Of a stretch of 53,610 nt of DNA, positions 23,601 through 34,155 are shown in pieces (positions within the stretch are counted from its first letter, which is position 1; every line of letters starts with the position of its first letter). The DNA is from Thecamonas trahens ATCC 50062 (Eukaryota > Apusozoa > Apusomonadida > Apusomonadidae): positions 172,713 to 226,322 of the forward strand of contig NW_013657638.1 of the NCBI RefSeq assembly GCF_000142905.1, read 5' to 3'. The position numbers and the translations under genes were made by a program. The notes below the pieces were generated by a model, which did no database searches, was not told the DNA's origin, and saw only the letters and a list, made by a program, of their open reading frames with translations.

Positions 23601-25903
23601 TCAAGGGCATCGAGTCGCTCGGCGGGCAGGTGCCGGAGCTGGGCGTCGACGTCACGGCGCCGGCGCTCGGATACACGCCTGCACAGCAGCACCTGCTCCG
23701 TGGGCTCTCTGCGCTCCCGATCTTTGCGGGCGCGCTCGGCGAGTCTGCAGTGAAGGACGTTGAGGCGTGGGCCAAGTTCCTCGACCTGTCCGCGGCCGGC
23801 GAGAAGGCTGTGCCGCCGGGACCGTGGAATGCGGCGCCTGCGGGCGCGGGCATGCCGGGCGCGCTAGTGGCGTTCCGCAAGCTGCTGCTGGTCAAGGCGT
23901 TCCGGCCGGACCGGCTGCTGGCGGCGATGGACACGTTTGTGTCTGCGGTGTTTGGCAGCGGGTTCCTCGACCTCGGGGTGCTCGACCTCGGCAAGGTGGT
24001 GGGGAGCGAGGTGGCGGCGAGCACGCCGCTGTTGATGTGCTCGATGCCCGGACACGACGCGTCGGGGCGGGTCGACGAGGTGGCGGCCGAAGTGGGCAAG
24101 CGGGTCAACTCGATTGCCATCGGCTCGCCCGAGGGCTTTGACCTGGCGGAGAACGCCATTTCGGCGGCAGCCAAGAGCGGCGGTTGGGTCATGCTCAAGA
24201 ACGTGCACCTTGCGCCGCAGTGGCTGGTGCAGCTTGAGAAGAAGTTGCACAACCTGGCGCCGGTCTCAGGCTTCCGGCTTTTTATGACCGGCGAGATCCA
24301 TCCTGCGATTCCGGTCAACCTCATGCGGATGTCGCGGATCTTTGTGTTTGAGCCGCCGCCGGGTGTCAAGGCCAACCTGCTGCGGACGTTCTCGTCGATT
24401 CCTGCGTCGCGAATGGATGCCAAGCCGGTCGAGCGGTCGCGGCTGTACTTTATCATCTCGTGGGTCCATGCCGTCTTGCAAGAACGGCTGGGGTACACGC
24501 CGCTCGGGTGGGCACAGAGCTACGAGTTTAATGACGCAGACATCCGGTGTGCGTTTGCGTCGGTCGACTATTGGGTTGGGTCGGTGGCCAAGTCGAAGGA
24601 CAACGTGGACCCGGAGAAGATCCCGTGGCTCGCGCTTCGCACGCTGTTCTCGGTCTCGATCTACGGCGGGCGGATTGACAACGAGTTTGACTCGCGGCTG
24701 CTGGACTCGTTCCTGGAGAACCTCTTTACGCCGGCGTCGTTCAACCTCGACTTTGTGCTTGTGCCGGCAGAGGACTCGGGCTCGTCTGAGGACGACGAAG
24801 GTGACGCAAGCGGAAGCGGAAGCGACGCGGCTGCTCTCACCATTCCAGAGGCGCGGTGCAAGGCCGACTTTGAGGCGTGGGTCCGGGCGCTGCCGGACTC
24901 GCAAACGCCGGCGTGGCTTGGCCTCCCGGTCAACGCCGAGTCTGTCCTCCTCCGCAACAAGGCCAAGGTCGCGGTGTCGAAGATCCTCAAGCTGCAGTCG
25001 ATGCAGGAGGATGAGTCTGTGGGCGGTGAGGCCGAGGCAGCGGCAGCGGCTGCAGCCAGCGGCGACGGTTCGGGCGTGGCGTTGCCGGCGTGGATGCGGT
25101 CGTTGCACACCTCGCTTCAGCAGTGGAGCGAGCACCTGCCGGCGGGCCTGACGAGCATGACATCGTCGGCGGAGAACGTGGCAAACCCGCTGTTCCGGTG
25201 CATCGAGCGCGAGAACGAGCGGGCACGAAGCCTTCTGGGCGTCATCCGCAAGGACGTGGCCGACCTCGATGCGGTCTGCCGCGGCGAGATGAAGCAGACC
25301 AACCACATCCGCGAGCTGCTGGTGTACCTGTCCAAGGGCATGATTCCCAAGTCGTGGCGGGCGTACTCGGTTCCGGACTCGCTCTCGGTCAACGTGTTTG
25401 TCAAGGATCTCGCGCTGCGACTGCAACAGCTGGAGGATCTCGCTGGCCAAGCCTCGACCTTTGGCCGCGACGGCATCATCCTCGGGCGGCTCTTCTCGCC
25501 CGAGGCCTTCCTCACTGCCTCGCGGCAGGCAGCAGCGCAGGCCAAGGAGTGGCCGCTTGAGGAGCTCGAGCTCGCAGTCTACGTCGGCGAGGAGAGCGGC
25601 GACGACCTCCAGTCGTTTGCCATCCTCGACCTGAACGTCGAGGGCGCCGAGTGGCGCGAGGGCGCGCTCCATCTCTCGGAAAAGATTTCGACCACGCTCC
25701 CGGTCGCCCGCTTCCGGTGGGTCAACCCGCGGGTGGAGGACGTTCCGCCGCGCCGGCTCATCCGCCTCCCGGTCTACCTCAACTCGTCACGCAAGGTCCT
25801 CCTCTTTGACGTCCAGGTCGACGGGCCCCAAGGCCTTGGAGATCTTGACTTTGCCCAGCGCGGCATTGCCATTGTGGCCACAAGCTACGAGAACATCGTG
25901 TAG
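11698..25903 (+). CDS. DYNC1H1: Cytoplasmic dynein 1 heavy chain
   Basis: Minus-end microtubule motor, about 4,678 aa, the usual length for this family. Exon 1 is 11698-11883, and exon 2 starts at 12055. The frame must move by one base at the TTTT run 21256-21259 and again near 23000. With those shifts the protein aligns without interruption: M-P-P-D-F-F-P-A-A and T-V-T-Q-A-S-L-Q-S-Q-C-L. Domains: tail and linker; AAA1 P-loop G-P-A-G-T-G-K-T from 1934 with Walker B C-F-D-E-F-N-R; AAA2 G-P-S-G-S-G-K-S about 2228; AAA3 G-P-P-G-S-G-K-T about 2597; AAA4 G-Q-S-G-A-G-K-T about 2942; stalk coiled coils around the microtubule-binding domain near 3315-3415; then AAA5, AAA6 and C-terminal domain. The AAA1 wording (T-E-S-V-K-A-L-G ... 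F-D-F-Q-A-M-G-R) is that of cytoplasmic dynein 1 rather than axonemal or IFT dynein. A basic Ala/Arg insert lies in the tail. Confidence 0.95.
11884..12054 (+). other. Intron 1 of dynein heavy chain (171 nt)
   Basis: Runs GTACGTACC ... TTGCTCTAG in phase 0, joining C-D-P-S to V-R-T-L-V-V-A-V. It contains C-rich pyrimidine stretches. Frame and the later start of homology both need it. Confidence 0.88.
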
Positions 25904-26371
25904 TGCAGCGTTAGCCGTGTCGCGAGTTGATAAAGCACAAGCGCTGTGCAGCTGACGTATCCCGATGCAAATGCGCACTGATGCGAGCGGAAGGTGAGCC
26001 GGTGCCGAGCGAGTGCGGCAATAGAGGGGAGTAGGAGAGAGCCAAAAAAAAAAAGCCGCATCCGCGCATCAGACTGATACTCCACGCGTGGGCTGACCGA
26101 GTTGATGCGGAAAAGTGATCAAAAGTATGCAAGGGACGCGCTTGAAAAGGGCCTCCTTTGCCAACCCCGCCCACCTCACCACCACGACCACCACCTACGT
26201 GCGCACACAGCTGTGCACGCATAACACCGTTTTCTTACAAAGGCAAGAAGTACAGCTTGGTGATTTCATTTAAGATTCTCGCTTCGCCCTCGCCTTGCTC
26301 TTGCCTTCCCTTGCCAGCTCTTGCGCCCCTCCTCGCTTCTGTCTGTCCCTGAGTGCCTTTGTTGTGCAAAA
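25904..26371. other. Intergenic spacer between dynein and sushi-receptor genes
   Basis: 468 nt between genes on the same strand. It carries an A12 run at 26044-26055, unusual for this GC-rich DNA. The last 150 nt are pyrimidine-rich before the ATG at 26372. I saw no tRNA cloverleaf and no coding frame with family similarity. Confidence 0.6.
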
Positions 26372-29300
26372 ATGATCATCGGCCGGTGGCTGGCCTTGGT
26401 GGTAGTGGTATCATTGGTGGCGTTGGCTGGATTTGCGGCTGCTGATCCGAGTGACTCCCCGTTCATCTGTGGCGTTGGGTACCCCATTGATGCGGCTGTT
26501 TCGCTCGAGTGGACGTCGACGAGTGGTTCGACACTGGAGAGTGGGTATGTGTTCAAGGGCTCGCAAGTGTGGGCGTACTCGTACAAGCACTCTGGCATGA
26601 TCAACGGCATTGCCGACGAGATCTCAAACGTGTTCCCCGGCGTGCCTACTGCTGATTTGGATGCTGTGGCGGGCTCGCCTGCAACAGACTCGGATGATGA
26701 GAAGCGCCGGCTGTTGTTTTTCAAGGAGGACAGAGTGTGGAAGTACGATTTGGAGACCGGTCTTGTGGCTGGGTACCCCAGGACGATCGCCACCGAGTTT
26801 GGTGGCTACTTTCCGGACGATGTCCACGCCGCCGAGACCGAGCGATCCGGGCCGAGCAGTACGCGCATCCGAGTCTTCCGCGGCTCGCTCGAGTGGGTGC
26901 TGTATTTCAACGCGGGTGGGCTCGATGGCAGCTCGTTCATGAACGGCCCGCATGGGTACTCGTTCTCGCCGCAGGCGGCGATCTGGACCGAGTTTACCGG
27001 TGGCACGGAGCAGCTGTATTTTCTGGAAGACGAGAAGGCGTACTTTGAGGAACATCCCGGGATGGGCTTCAACGAGGTGGCGATCTGCGCGTCGTGCGAT
27101 GGCGACACGATCATCGCGACGGGGACGTCCGGTACTGTGGCGCCGTTTGTGGCCGACATGATTGTGGGTGGGCAGACGTGCACCTGGCTGCTCCGGTTCT
27201 ACACGCTCGGCACGCTCACAATCGACTTTGACGACATGTCCAAGCGGCCCGAGGCGATGAACATTGGCGACAGTGTGCTTAGCGTGTACGAGGGTGCCGA
27301 TACTTTGGGTACTCTGGTTGCTACCTACGACCAGATGACATCGCCTTCGCCGCCGTTTACGCTCGTCACGACTGCAAGCGAAGGCATGATGTATCTCAAG
27401 CTTGTGGCGTCGGCGACGGGCATGCCTGGCGGTGGCTTCTCGTTCTCGTGGAGCTTTGCGCCGGCATCGGCGACGGTGTGTCCGACGCTCACCAGCTTTC
27501 TGGCGGGGACGTGGGCCCCTGTGGCTAACGGGCGCGAGGGTGATGTGCGGACGGCATCGTGCGAGCCTGGATGGACGTTTTCCGGAACGGCAAGTCGGAC
27601 GTGCCTGAGTGATGGTATGTGGAGCGGGAGTGACGATCAGGCGTGCGCGCCTCGGCCGTGCAACGCGCTTGTGGCGCCGGTCAACGGTGTTGTGTCGGCG
27701 GCGACTGGCAATCCGGGCGACACGGTCACGTTCTCGTGCAACGTCGGGTACACACTGACGGGCTACACTACCCGGACCTGCCAGTCGAATCAGCTCTGGT
27801 CCAACCTCAACGATCAGTACTGTAACCCGTCGCTGTGCGGGACCACGCTCTCGCCGCCGGCCAACGGGATGGTGTCTTCGACAACGGGGCACACCGACGA
27901 GACGGTGAGCTTTTCCTGCGGGGGCGGCTACTATCTGCAAGGGAGCTCATCGCGAACGTGTCGGGCTGACGGAACGTGGTCGAATCTGGACGATCAAGTT
28001 TGCGTTGGGAGCCCGTGCACGACGCCTGCCGTGCTAAGCGCGCCCGCCAATGGAGTCGTTTCGCCAGCGTCGGGCGGGACCGGGACGGTGGCGACGTTTT
28101 CGTGCAACGCTGGATACACGTTGACGGGAACGACGACGCGGACGTGTCTGGCCGACGGATCATGGTCGGGCTCGTCGCAGATGTGCAGTGCCAACGCGTG
28201 CAACCCGCCGCTGAGTGCGCCAGACTACGGAACGGTGGATCGGGTGACTGGAACAACCGGCGATGTGGCCAACTACGGGTGTAACGCCGGGTACTCGCTG
28301 TCGGGAGGGGCGACGCGGGTGTGCACGACAGCCGGTACGTGGTCGGGAGCTGCGCCGACTTGCGTCGGCAATCCGTGTGCGCCGCTGCCGGCACCCACCA
28401 ATGGGCGGGTCGACGGCGGTGCGTCTGCCAGCGCCACGGCCGGCGGCTCGGTGGTGTTCAGCTGCAACACCGGATACCAGCTGTCAGGAGCGTCGGCGCG
28501 GACATGCCTCACTGATGGATCGTGGGACGGAGTTGGTGGACAGACGTGCACGATTGTGGCGTGCGGGCCGGCACAGACCCCGCCGGCTAATGGAGTGGTC
28601 TCGTCGACGCTGGGCAACTACGGCGATGTGGTGACCTTCTCGTGCAACAGCGGATACACGCTCGGCGGATACGCGAGCCGAACGTGCCTCGCCGACGGGA
28701 CGTGGTCGAATCTCGCCAATCAGGTCTGCTTCGCCAACACGTGCTCGGCGCTGCTGCATGTGCCGACGCACGGGAACGCGAGTCCGAGCAGCGCGACGAC
28801 AGGTCAGAGCGTGACGTTTAGCTGCGGAACCGGATACTACCTTTCGGGCTCGTCGTCGCGTGTGTGTCAGCCTGACGGGACGTGGTCCGGGACCGACGAT
28901 CAGGACTGTCTCGGCAATCTCTGCACGGCGCCGATGGTGCTGGGCGCGCCGGTTGATGGCACGGTTGCACCGGCAACCGGGACAACCGGCGATGCCGCAG
29001 TGTACAGCTGCAACGCAGGGTACACCATGTTTGGAGTGGCGAGCCGCACGTGTCTTCCGGATGGGAGCTGGACAGGCAGTGGGCCGCCGACGTGCCTCCC
29101 CAACACATGCTCGCCGCCGCGATCGGCTCCTGCACACGGATCAGTAGACGCAACGAGCGGGAGAACGGGCGAGTTTGTGACGAACAGCTGCGACGCCGGG
29201 TACGATCTGGTGGGAAGCGCGGTGCAAGAGTGCTTGCCCGACGGGAGCTGGTCGAACGCGGCGCCGAGCTGTGTGGCGGTACTGTGCCCCTCGCTGACAG

Positions 29301-30985
29301 CGCCAGTCTATGGACTTGTGGACGGCGGATCGTCGGTGACGGTCGGAACGGGAGCAACAGTCACGTTTTCGTGTCTTCCGGGCTACGCACTGAGCGGGAG
29401 CGTATCGCGGACATGTTTGGCGTCCGGGGTGTGGTCGGGCGCGGCAGATCAGAGCTGTACCTCGCAGATGTGCGCAACGCAGCTGGTGGCGCCGGATCGC
29501 GGGACGATCACGTGCACGACCGGGACGACCGGAACCACATGCAGCTACGGATGTAATGCCGGGTTCGTGCTCGAGGGCGGAAGCCCAGCGAGGACGTGCC
29601 AAGGGGACGGAAGCTGGTCGGGAAGCATGCCAAGCTGCGCGCCGAGCGCATGTGTCGCGATGCCGGCGCTGGCCAACGGGCGGATTTTGCCGAGTAGCGC
29701 GGGCAAGACCGGCGACAAGGTGACGCTCGTGTGCGATGCCGGGTACGTGCTGACCGGGATCGAGACGCAAGAGTGCATGGCAGATGGGACGTGGAGCGGG
29801 GGCAACGTGACGGCGACGTGCGTGGGTGTGGTGTGCGGGCCGGAGCTGAGCGCGCCGACGAACGGAGGAGTCTCGTGCACAACAGCGTCTGTGGGCGAGA
29901 GCTGCGCCTACACCTGCGATGCCGGGTACACACTCTCGGGCTCGTCGGAGCGGACGTGCATGATCGACGGGCGATGGACTGGATCAGACCCGCGGTGCAC
30001 AGTGCTGGCGTCGTCGTCAATGCTGGACGCGTCGACGCTGACGTCGTCTACGACGTCTGCGGACGAGGCCAAGTCGACGTACGCTGTGGCGCTGTACCTT
30101 TTGCTTGGCGCGCTCATTGTGACGTTGTTCGCCGGAACGCGGTACCGACGCAAGAACCTGAAGAAGTACCGGGCGGCGCCGCACCACTGGTTGTACCAGC
30201 CGCTGGACCAGATGCTGCTGCGCGAGCATCCGCTGGTGGGGATCATCGCGCACCTGCGCGCAGACCCGTACTCGCGGACGGGGCGGACGCTCGCGTTTCT
30301 CCTCTCGACCAACCTGCTCCTCCTCTCCACGCTCATCATGCCGGTTATCAACCCGTCTGGGTATGAGGAGGATACGGCGATTGTCTCGCTCGACCGGGTG
30401 GCGGACATGGTGCTCTCGCTGGTGGTCTCGACGCTACTCTCCTCGATTGTGGGCTCGCCGCTCATCAAGCGCGGCTTCCGGTCGCACGAAGACGCGACAG
30501 CGCGGCTCGTGGCGGGTGTGGCGGCGTTTGCGGTCAACATTGTCCTGGCACTGGTCAACGGCGCCCTGATCACGCTCCCGCTCCTTGTCTCGGCCATTCC
30601 GTTTGAGATGGCGACGCTGCTCACCATGTTTGCCATCTCGTTTGCGCTCTGGCTCCTCATCACTGCGCCACTGGCCATGATTGCGTCGTACTACGTGCTC
30701 GGCGCGCGGGCGACGTATGTGCACGAGGGAGGCAATGGCGGTGTCGATCCGATGTATGCGGTCTCGCCCGAGTTCATCATGTCAATGGGAAAGGAGGTCG
30801 AGCTGCCCGCAGTGACAGTACCACCGATGGCAAGCGAGTCTGCACCGGTGGTCTCGTTTGGCGACGCCAGCTCGAGCGCAAGCTCGAGCTCGAGCTCAAG
30901 CACGTCGGCGCTGGTCTCCGCCAGCAATTCGAGCGCTGTGAGCTCACGGCGGGAACCACGGGCACGGGCGCTCATGTCGGCGTGA
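26372..30985 (+). CDS. Hemopexin-like/CUB-like/14-sushi-repeat membrane receptor with polytopic C-terminus
   Basis: 1,537-aa secretory-pathway protein. The start at 26372 follows an A-rich stretch and opens with a signal peptide (M-I-I-G-R-W then a hydrophobic run to A-A-A-D). Residues about 45-230 contain hemopexin-like units (V-F-K-G-S-Q-V-W, F-F-K-E-D-R-V-W-K-Y, F-P-G-V-P and Y-F-P-D-D-V-H-A-A). About 250-365 is CUB-like. About 368-1211 holds 14 sushi (CCP) modules, each with the pattern C ... NG.V ... FSC..GY.L.G...RTC ..DG.WS ... C; the first is degenerate. A membrane span at about 1232-1255 is followed by a basic stretch and four or more further helices (about 1305-1325, 1347-1366, 1378-1412, 1413-1444), ending in a Ser-rich tail. 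A cell-surface recognition or adhesion role is inferred; no ligand is known. Its stop lies 15 nt from that of the convergent WGR gene. Confidence 0.88.
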   Translation: MIIGRWLALVVVVSLVALAGFAAADPSDSPFICGVGYPIDAAVSLEWTSTSGSTLESGYVFKGSQVWAYSYKHSGMINGIADEISNVFPGVPTADLDAVAGSPATDSDDEKRRLLFFKEDRVWKYDLETGLVAGYPRTIATEFGGYFPDDVHAAETERSGPSSTRIRVFRGSLEWVLYFNAGGLDGSSFMNGPHGYSFSPQAAIWTEFTGGTEQLYFLEDEKAYFEEHPGMGFNEVAICASCDGDTIIATGTSGTVAPFVADMIVGGQTCTWLLRFYTLGTLTIDFDDMSKRPEAMNIGDSVLSVYEGADTLGTLVATYDQMTSPSPPFTLVTTASEGMMYLKLVASATGMPGGGFSFSWSFAPASATVCPTLTSFLAGTWAPVANGREGDVRTASCEPGWTFSGTASRTCLSDGMWSGSDDQACAPRPCNALVAPVNGVVSAATGNPGDTVTFSCNVGYTLTGYTTRTCQSNQLWSNLNDQYCNPSLCGTTLSPPANGMVSSTTGHTDETVSFSCGGGYYLQGSSSRTCRADGTWSNLDDQVCVGSPCTTPAVLSAPANGVVSPASGGTGTVATFSCNAGYTLTGTTTRTCLADGSWSGSSQMCSANACNPPLSAPDYGTVDRVTGTTGDVANYGCNAGYSLSGGATRVCTTAGTWSGAAPTCVGNPCAPLPAPTNGRVDGGASASATAGGSVVFSCNTGYQLSGASARTCLTDGSWDGVGGQTCTIVACGPAQTPPANGVVSSTLGNYGDVVTFSCNSGYTLGGYASRTCLADGTWSNLANQVCFANTCSALLHVPTHGNASPSSATTGQSVTFSCGTGYYLSGSSSRVCQPDGTWSGTDDQDCLGNLCTAPMVLGAPVDGTVAPATGTTGDAAVYSCNAGYTMFGVASRTCLPDGSWTGSGPPTCLPNTCSPPRSAPAHGSVDATSGRTGEFVTNSCDAGYDLVGSAVQECLPDGSWSNAAPSCVAVLCPSLTAPVYGLVDGGSSVTVGTGATVTFSCLPGYALSGSVSRTCLASGVWSGAADQSCTSQMCATQLVAPDRGTITCTTGTTGTTCSYGCNAGFVLEGGSPARTCQGDGSWSGSMPSCAPSACVAMPALANGRILPSSAGKTGDKVTLVCDAGYVLTGIETQECMADGTWSGGNVTATCVGVVCGPELSAPTNGGVSCTTASVGESCAYTCDAGYTLSGSSERTCMIDGRWTGSDPRCTVLASSSMLDASTLTSSTTSADEAKSTYAVALYLLLGALIVTLFAGTRYRRKNLKKYRAAPHHWLYQPLDQMLLREHPLVGIIAHLRADPYSRTGRTLAFLLSTNLLLLSTLIMPVINPSGYEEDTAIVSLDRVADMVLSLVVSTLLSSIVGSPLIKRGFRSHEDATARLVAGVAAFAVNIVLALVNGALITLPLLVSAIPFEMATLLTMFAISFALWLLITAPLAMIASYYVLGARATYVHEGGNGGVDPMYAVSPEFIMSMGKEVELPAVTVPPMASESAPVVSFGDASSSASSSSSSSTSALVSASNSSAVSSRREPRARALMSA

Positions 30986-31000
30986 TGAGGTGCAAGCGCA

Positions 31001-31767
31001 TCAACCGCCGGCGTCGGCCTTGCGCAGAGCCAGCATAAAGTCGGCAAACGAGTCGGCGATCTTGACCGGCGTGTACGGCGGGTCGGACCATTGGAGGACA
31101 TGGGCGACAGACGGCTCGCCCGATGGGCCAGGATGAACATAGTCGAGAATGACCCAAGCGTGGCCATCGCCATCGATGTTAAGCGTGCGCCCGCACAGCT
31201 CGAAGGGAAAGTCCCACTCGTTGGCGTATAGGTCCGAGTCGCCAAGCTCGGACACGCTGCCGAGCTGCGAGATGATGGGCGCATCAAGGCCGACAGCGTG
31301 AATAGCAGTAAGATCAAGGACCGCCCCATCGGCAACCTGTAACATGGCTGCGTATAGAGACGGGAGCTTACGCGGGAAGATCTTGGCGTTGAGGCTGGCA
31401 ATATCCTCAGGCGACGCGCCGCGGGCAGTCGGCTCAATGTCTCCGCCTGTGACCTGGGCCAGCACCTCGCGGGCGTCGAGCTTGCCGGGGCCACCACGCC
31501 CACCACGCCCCCCACCCAGACGACTCGGAAGCCGTTAGCGATCTTTGCGTCGAGAAGTGAGACCGCTGTCGCGAGAGCATCCTGCGTCGACGGGAAGTCG
31601 GTGATTGACTCGTCGCCTGCGGCGCCGACCTCGCCGGAGCGGGTGACCACCTCCTCGCCGTCGAGCGCCACCGTCCAGAACCACGACGATGGGCCGGGGA
31701 GAGACTCGAGAGCCACTGTCCGTCCCTCCAGCAGAGCTTCACGGGTCTGTGGTGGGGAGGGTGGCAT
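31001..31767 (-). CDS. WGR-domain plus SMI1/KNR4-domain protein (one frame break)
   Basis: 255 aa if one G is added to the G6 run at 31508-31513 (coding strand); without it the frame leaves the second domain. Residues 25-82 resemble a WGR domain (F-W-T-V-A-L-D-G-E-E-V-V-T-R-S-G-E-V-G ... A-K-I-A-N-G-F-R-V-V), although the eponymous Trp-Gly-Arg is R-S-G here. A short R-G-G-R-G-G linker follows. Residues about 105-245 look like an SMI1/KNR4 fold (L-P-S-L-Y-A-A-M-L-Q-V-A-D-G-A, then W-V-I-L-D). WGR domains occur in PARPs and bind nucleic acid; SMI1/KNR4 domains are protein-interaction modules. The fusion's function is unknown. Head-to-head with the TBC gene across an N gap. Confidence 0.65.
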
Positions 31768-31875
31768 GGCTTGCCGGGAGGAGATGGGTGGGGTGGGGGT
31801 AACGATTATTGGAATGAGTGTTAATTGAGTTTGGGCGGGGTGGGGGCAACGATTACTTCATCGGAGGAGTTTAAT

Positions 31876-31975
31876 NNNNNNNNNNNNNNNNNNNNNNNNN
31901 NNNNNNNNNNNNNNNNNNNNNNNNNNNNNNNNNNNNNNNNNNNNNNNNNNNNNNNNNNNNNNNNNNNNNNNNNNN
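31876..31975. other. Assembly gap (100 N)
   Basis: Exactly 100 N, a conventional size for a gap of unknown length, directly abutting the TA repeat. Confidence 1.
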
Positions 31976-32169
<194 letters not shown>

Positions 32170-32251
32170 CTGGAGTCGGGGAGGGGGGGGGGGGGGGAGG
32201 GGGGGGGGAGGGACACACCTCTCCGTACGCAGGGGAGAGGGACAAGACAGG

Positions 32252-33687
32252 ATGGGCGACGGACGGGTGGCAGGCTTCGAGACCATTCTTGCCGAAGTGC
32301 CTGTGTCTGTGGAGCGGCTGCGGTCGCTGGCCTTCCACGGGGTGCCGGACGAGGCGCCTGGCCTCCGGGCCACTGTGTGGAAGGTCCTCCTCGGGGTCTC
32401 TGAGCCAAGCCAGGGCGCCGAGGCTTGGTCTGCTGCAGCGGCCGGGCGGAGGGAGACGTACGATGCGTTCCTGGATGAGTTCAACATCACCCATCTCTCA
32501 CCAGAAGCCATTCGGGGGAGACCGGCTTGGCCACCGCCGCCGCCCTCGACGCCATGTACTCGACGGGCACAAAGGCAGACGCAAAGGCGGGCGCAAAGGC
32601 CGTCGGATCGAGCACTGGCGTCAAAGTTGAGGCGTTTGGATTGGACGCCGGGGCTGCGGCGGATGGAGCAGGAGAGACCAAGAAGAGGCGCAAGAAGGGA
32701 AGGAAGGGTAAGCGCAAGCTGCCGCCGTGCCCGGGAGGGAGTTCCGGGCTGGTGGCTGAGCCGGTGAGTCTGCTCGACGCCGCTGAGGCTGTCGATGACC
32801 ATCCGCTCTCGCTAGCGGCCGGATCCAAGTTCAAGGCTGCCCACGAGAACTCGGCCATGTCAACAGAGATTCTCAAGGACATTGCACGGACGTGTCCGGA
32901 ACTGGCCTTCTTCCAGGCCCACGAGCCGGTCAACCACTACGCAGCGCTCCACGCCATCCTGCTTGTGTATGCGCGGCTCAATCCCGGGATCGGGTATGTG
33001 CAGGGTATGAACGAGCTTGTGGCGCTTCTGTACTACGTCTGCTTCCACGAGCAGCCGAACCAGCCGCGGCTGGTCGAGTCGGACACGTTCTTCTGCTTTA
33101 TGGCGCTGATGGGCGAGATCCGCGACAACTTTTGCCAGTCGCTCGACTCGACCGACTCGGGTGTCGTCTCGCACTGCCACGCGCTGCACGCCGCGCTCGC
33201 CGCAGCCGATCCGATTCTCTCGCAGCATCTCGACGACATGGGCCTCAACCCGCAGTTTTACGCCTTTCGCTGGCTCACGCTCCTCCTCTCACAAGAGTTT
33301 GACTTTCCGGACGTCCTCCGGCTATGGGACTCGCTCTTTGCCGACCCGCTACGCTTCGAGTTTATGGAGCACTTTGCTTCGGCCATGGTCCTTGCGCTCC
33401 GCCCGATCCTGCTCGAGCCAGCCACCGACTTTGCCTTTGCGCTTCAGATGCTGCAAAACTACCCACGCGACGTCCCGTTTGCACACGTCTTTGCCCTCGC
33501 TGTTCAGCTCCGCGACGGCATGTACGAGCCACCGGCCCCCTCCTCGCCCCGCGGCAACACCTCGCTTTTGGCCGCAGCCGCCGATGCCGCCGCCTCGGCC
33601 TCGCCGGCCCTCGCCGCCTTCTTCACCCGGGCCCGCGATCGCATCTCGTCCGCCGTAGCCTCGGCCATACCCGAACGTGACCAATAG
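32252..33687 (+). CDS. TBC-domain Rab GTPase-activating protein, TBC1D13-like (one frame break)
   Basis: 478 aa when one G is added to the G5 run at 32514-32518; otherwise the N-terminus (from ATG 32252) and the TBC core lie in different frames. The TBC domain keeps the N-terminal R39-x-x-x-W43, the arginine finger I207-x-x-D210-x-x-R213 and the glutamine finger G-Y249-V-Q251-G-M-N, so it should be catalytically competent. The block [12 protein letters not shown] ... W-D-S-L-F-A-D closely follows TBC1D13. A lysine/glycine-rich low-complexity insert (about 90-175) sits between the first motif and the arginine finger. It should stimulate GTP hydrolysis on a Rab in membrane traffic; the Rab is unknown. 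The insert could instead contain an intron. Confidence 0.85.
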
Positions 33688-33760
33688 CACCATCGCGCCG
33701 CTCCTCAGTTACCTCCTAGGTGCATGCTGTCAAGCAGTGGCCATACCCCGCCCCACATCA

Positions 33761-34155
33761 CTACCGATGCCCCCCGTACCCCACCCACATTGCCCACATC
33801 AACCACTACCAATGCCCCCCGTACCCCACCCACATTGCCCACATCAACCACTACCGATGCCCCCCGTACCCCACCCACATTGCCCACATCAACCACTACC
33901 GATGCCCCCGTACCCCACCCACATTGCCCACATCAACCACTACCAATGCCCCCCGTACCCCACCCACATTGCCCACATCAACCACTACCGATGCCCCCGT
34001 ACCCCACCCACATTGCCCACATCAACCACTACCGATGCCCCCGTACCCCACCCACATTGCCCACATCAACCACTACCGATGCCCCCGTACCCCACCCACA
34101 TTGCCCACATCAACCACTACCGATGCCCCCTGTACCCCACCCACATTGCCCACAC
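33761..34155. repeat. Minisatellite, nine units of 44-45 bp
   Basis: Units start at CTACC at 33761, 33806, 33851, 33896, 33940, 33985, 34029, 34073 and 34117. Length differences come from C5 versus C6 in the GATGCC...GTACC part. One alternating base (CCAATG or CCGATG) marks variants. It fills most of the spacer (33688-34228) between the TBC and ceramide synthase genes. The rest is C/A-rich promoter-like DNA with no further gene. Confidence 0.97.

Noticed and set aside
24266-25672. 468-aa antisense ORF in the dynein C-terminus
   Set aside because: Mirror of conserved coding sequence; no family match.
25904-26371. tRNA or snRNA gene in the dynein-sushi spacer
   Set aside because: No cloverleaf or conserved box found by eye; the A12 run alone is not evidence.
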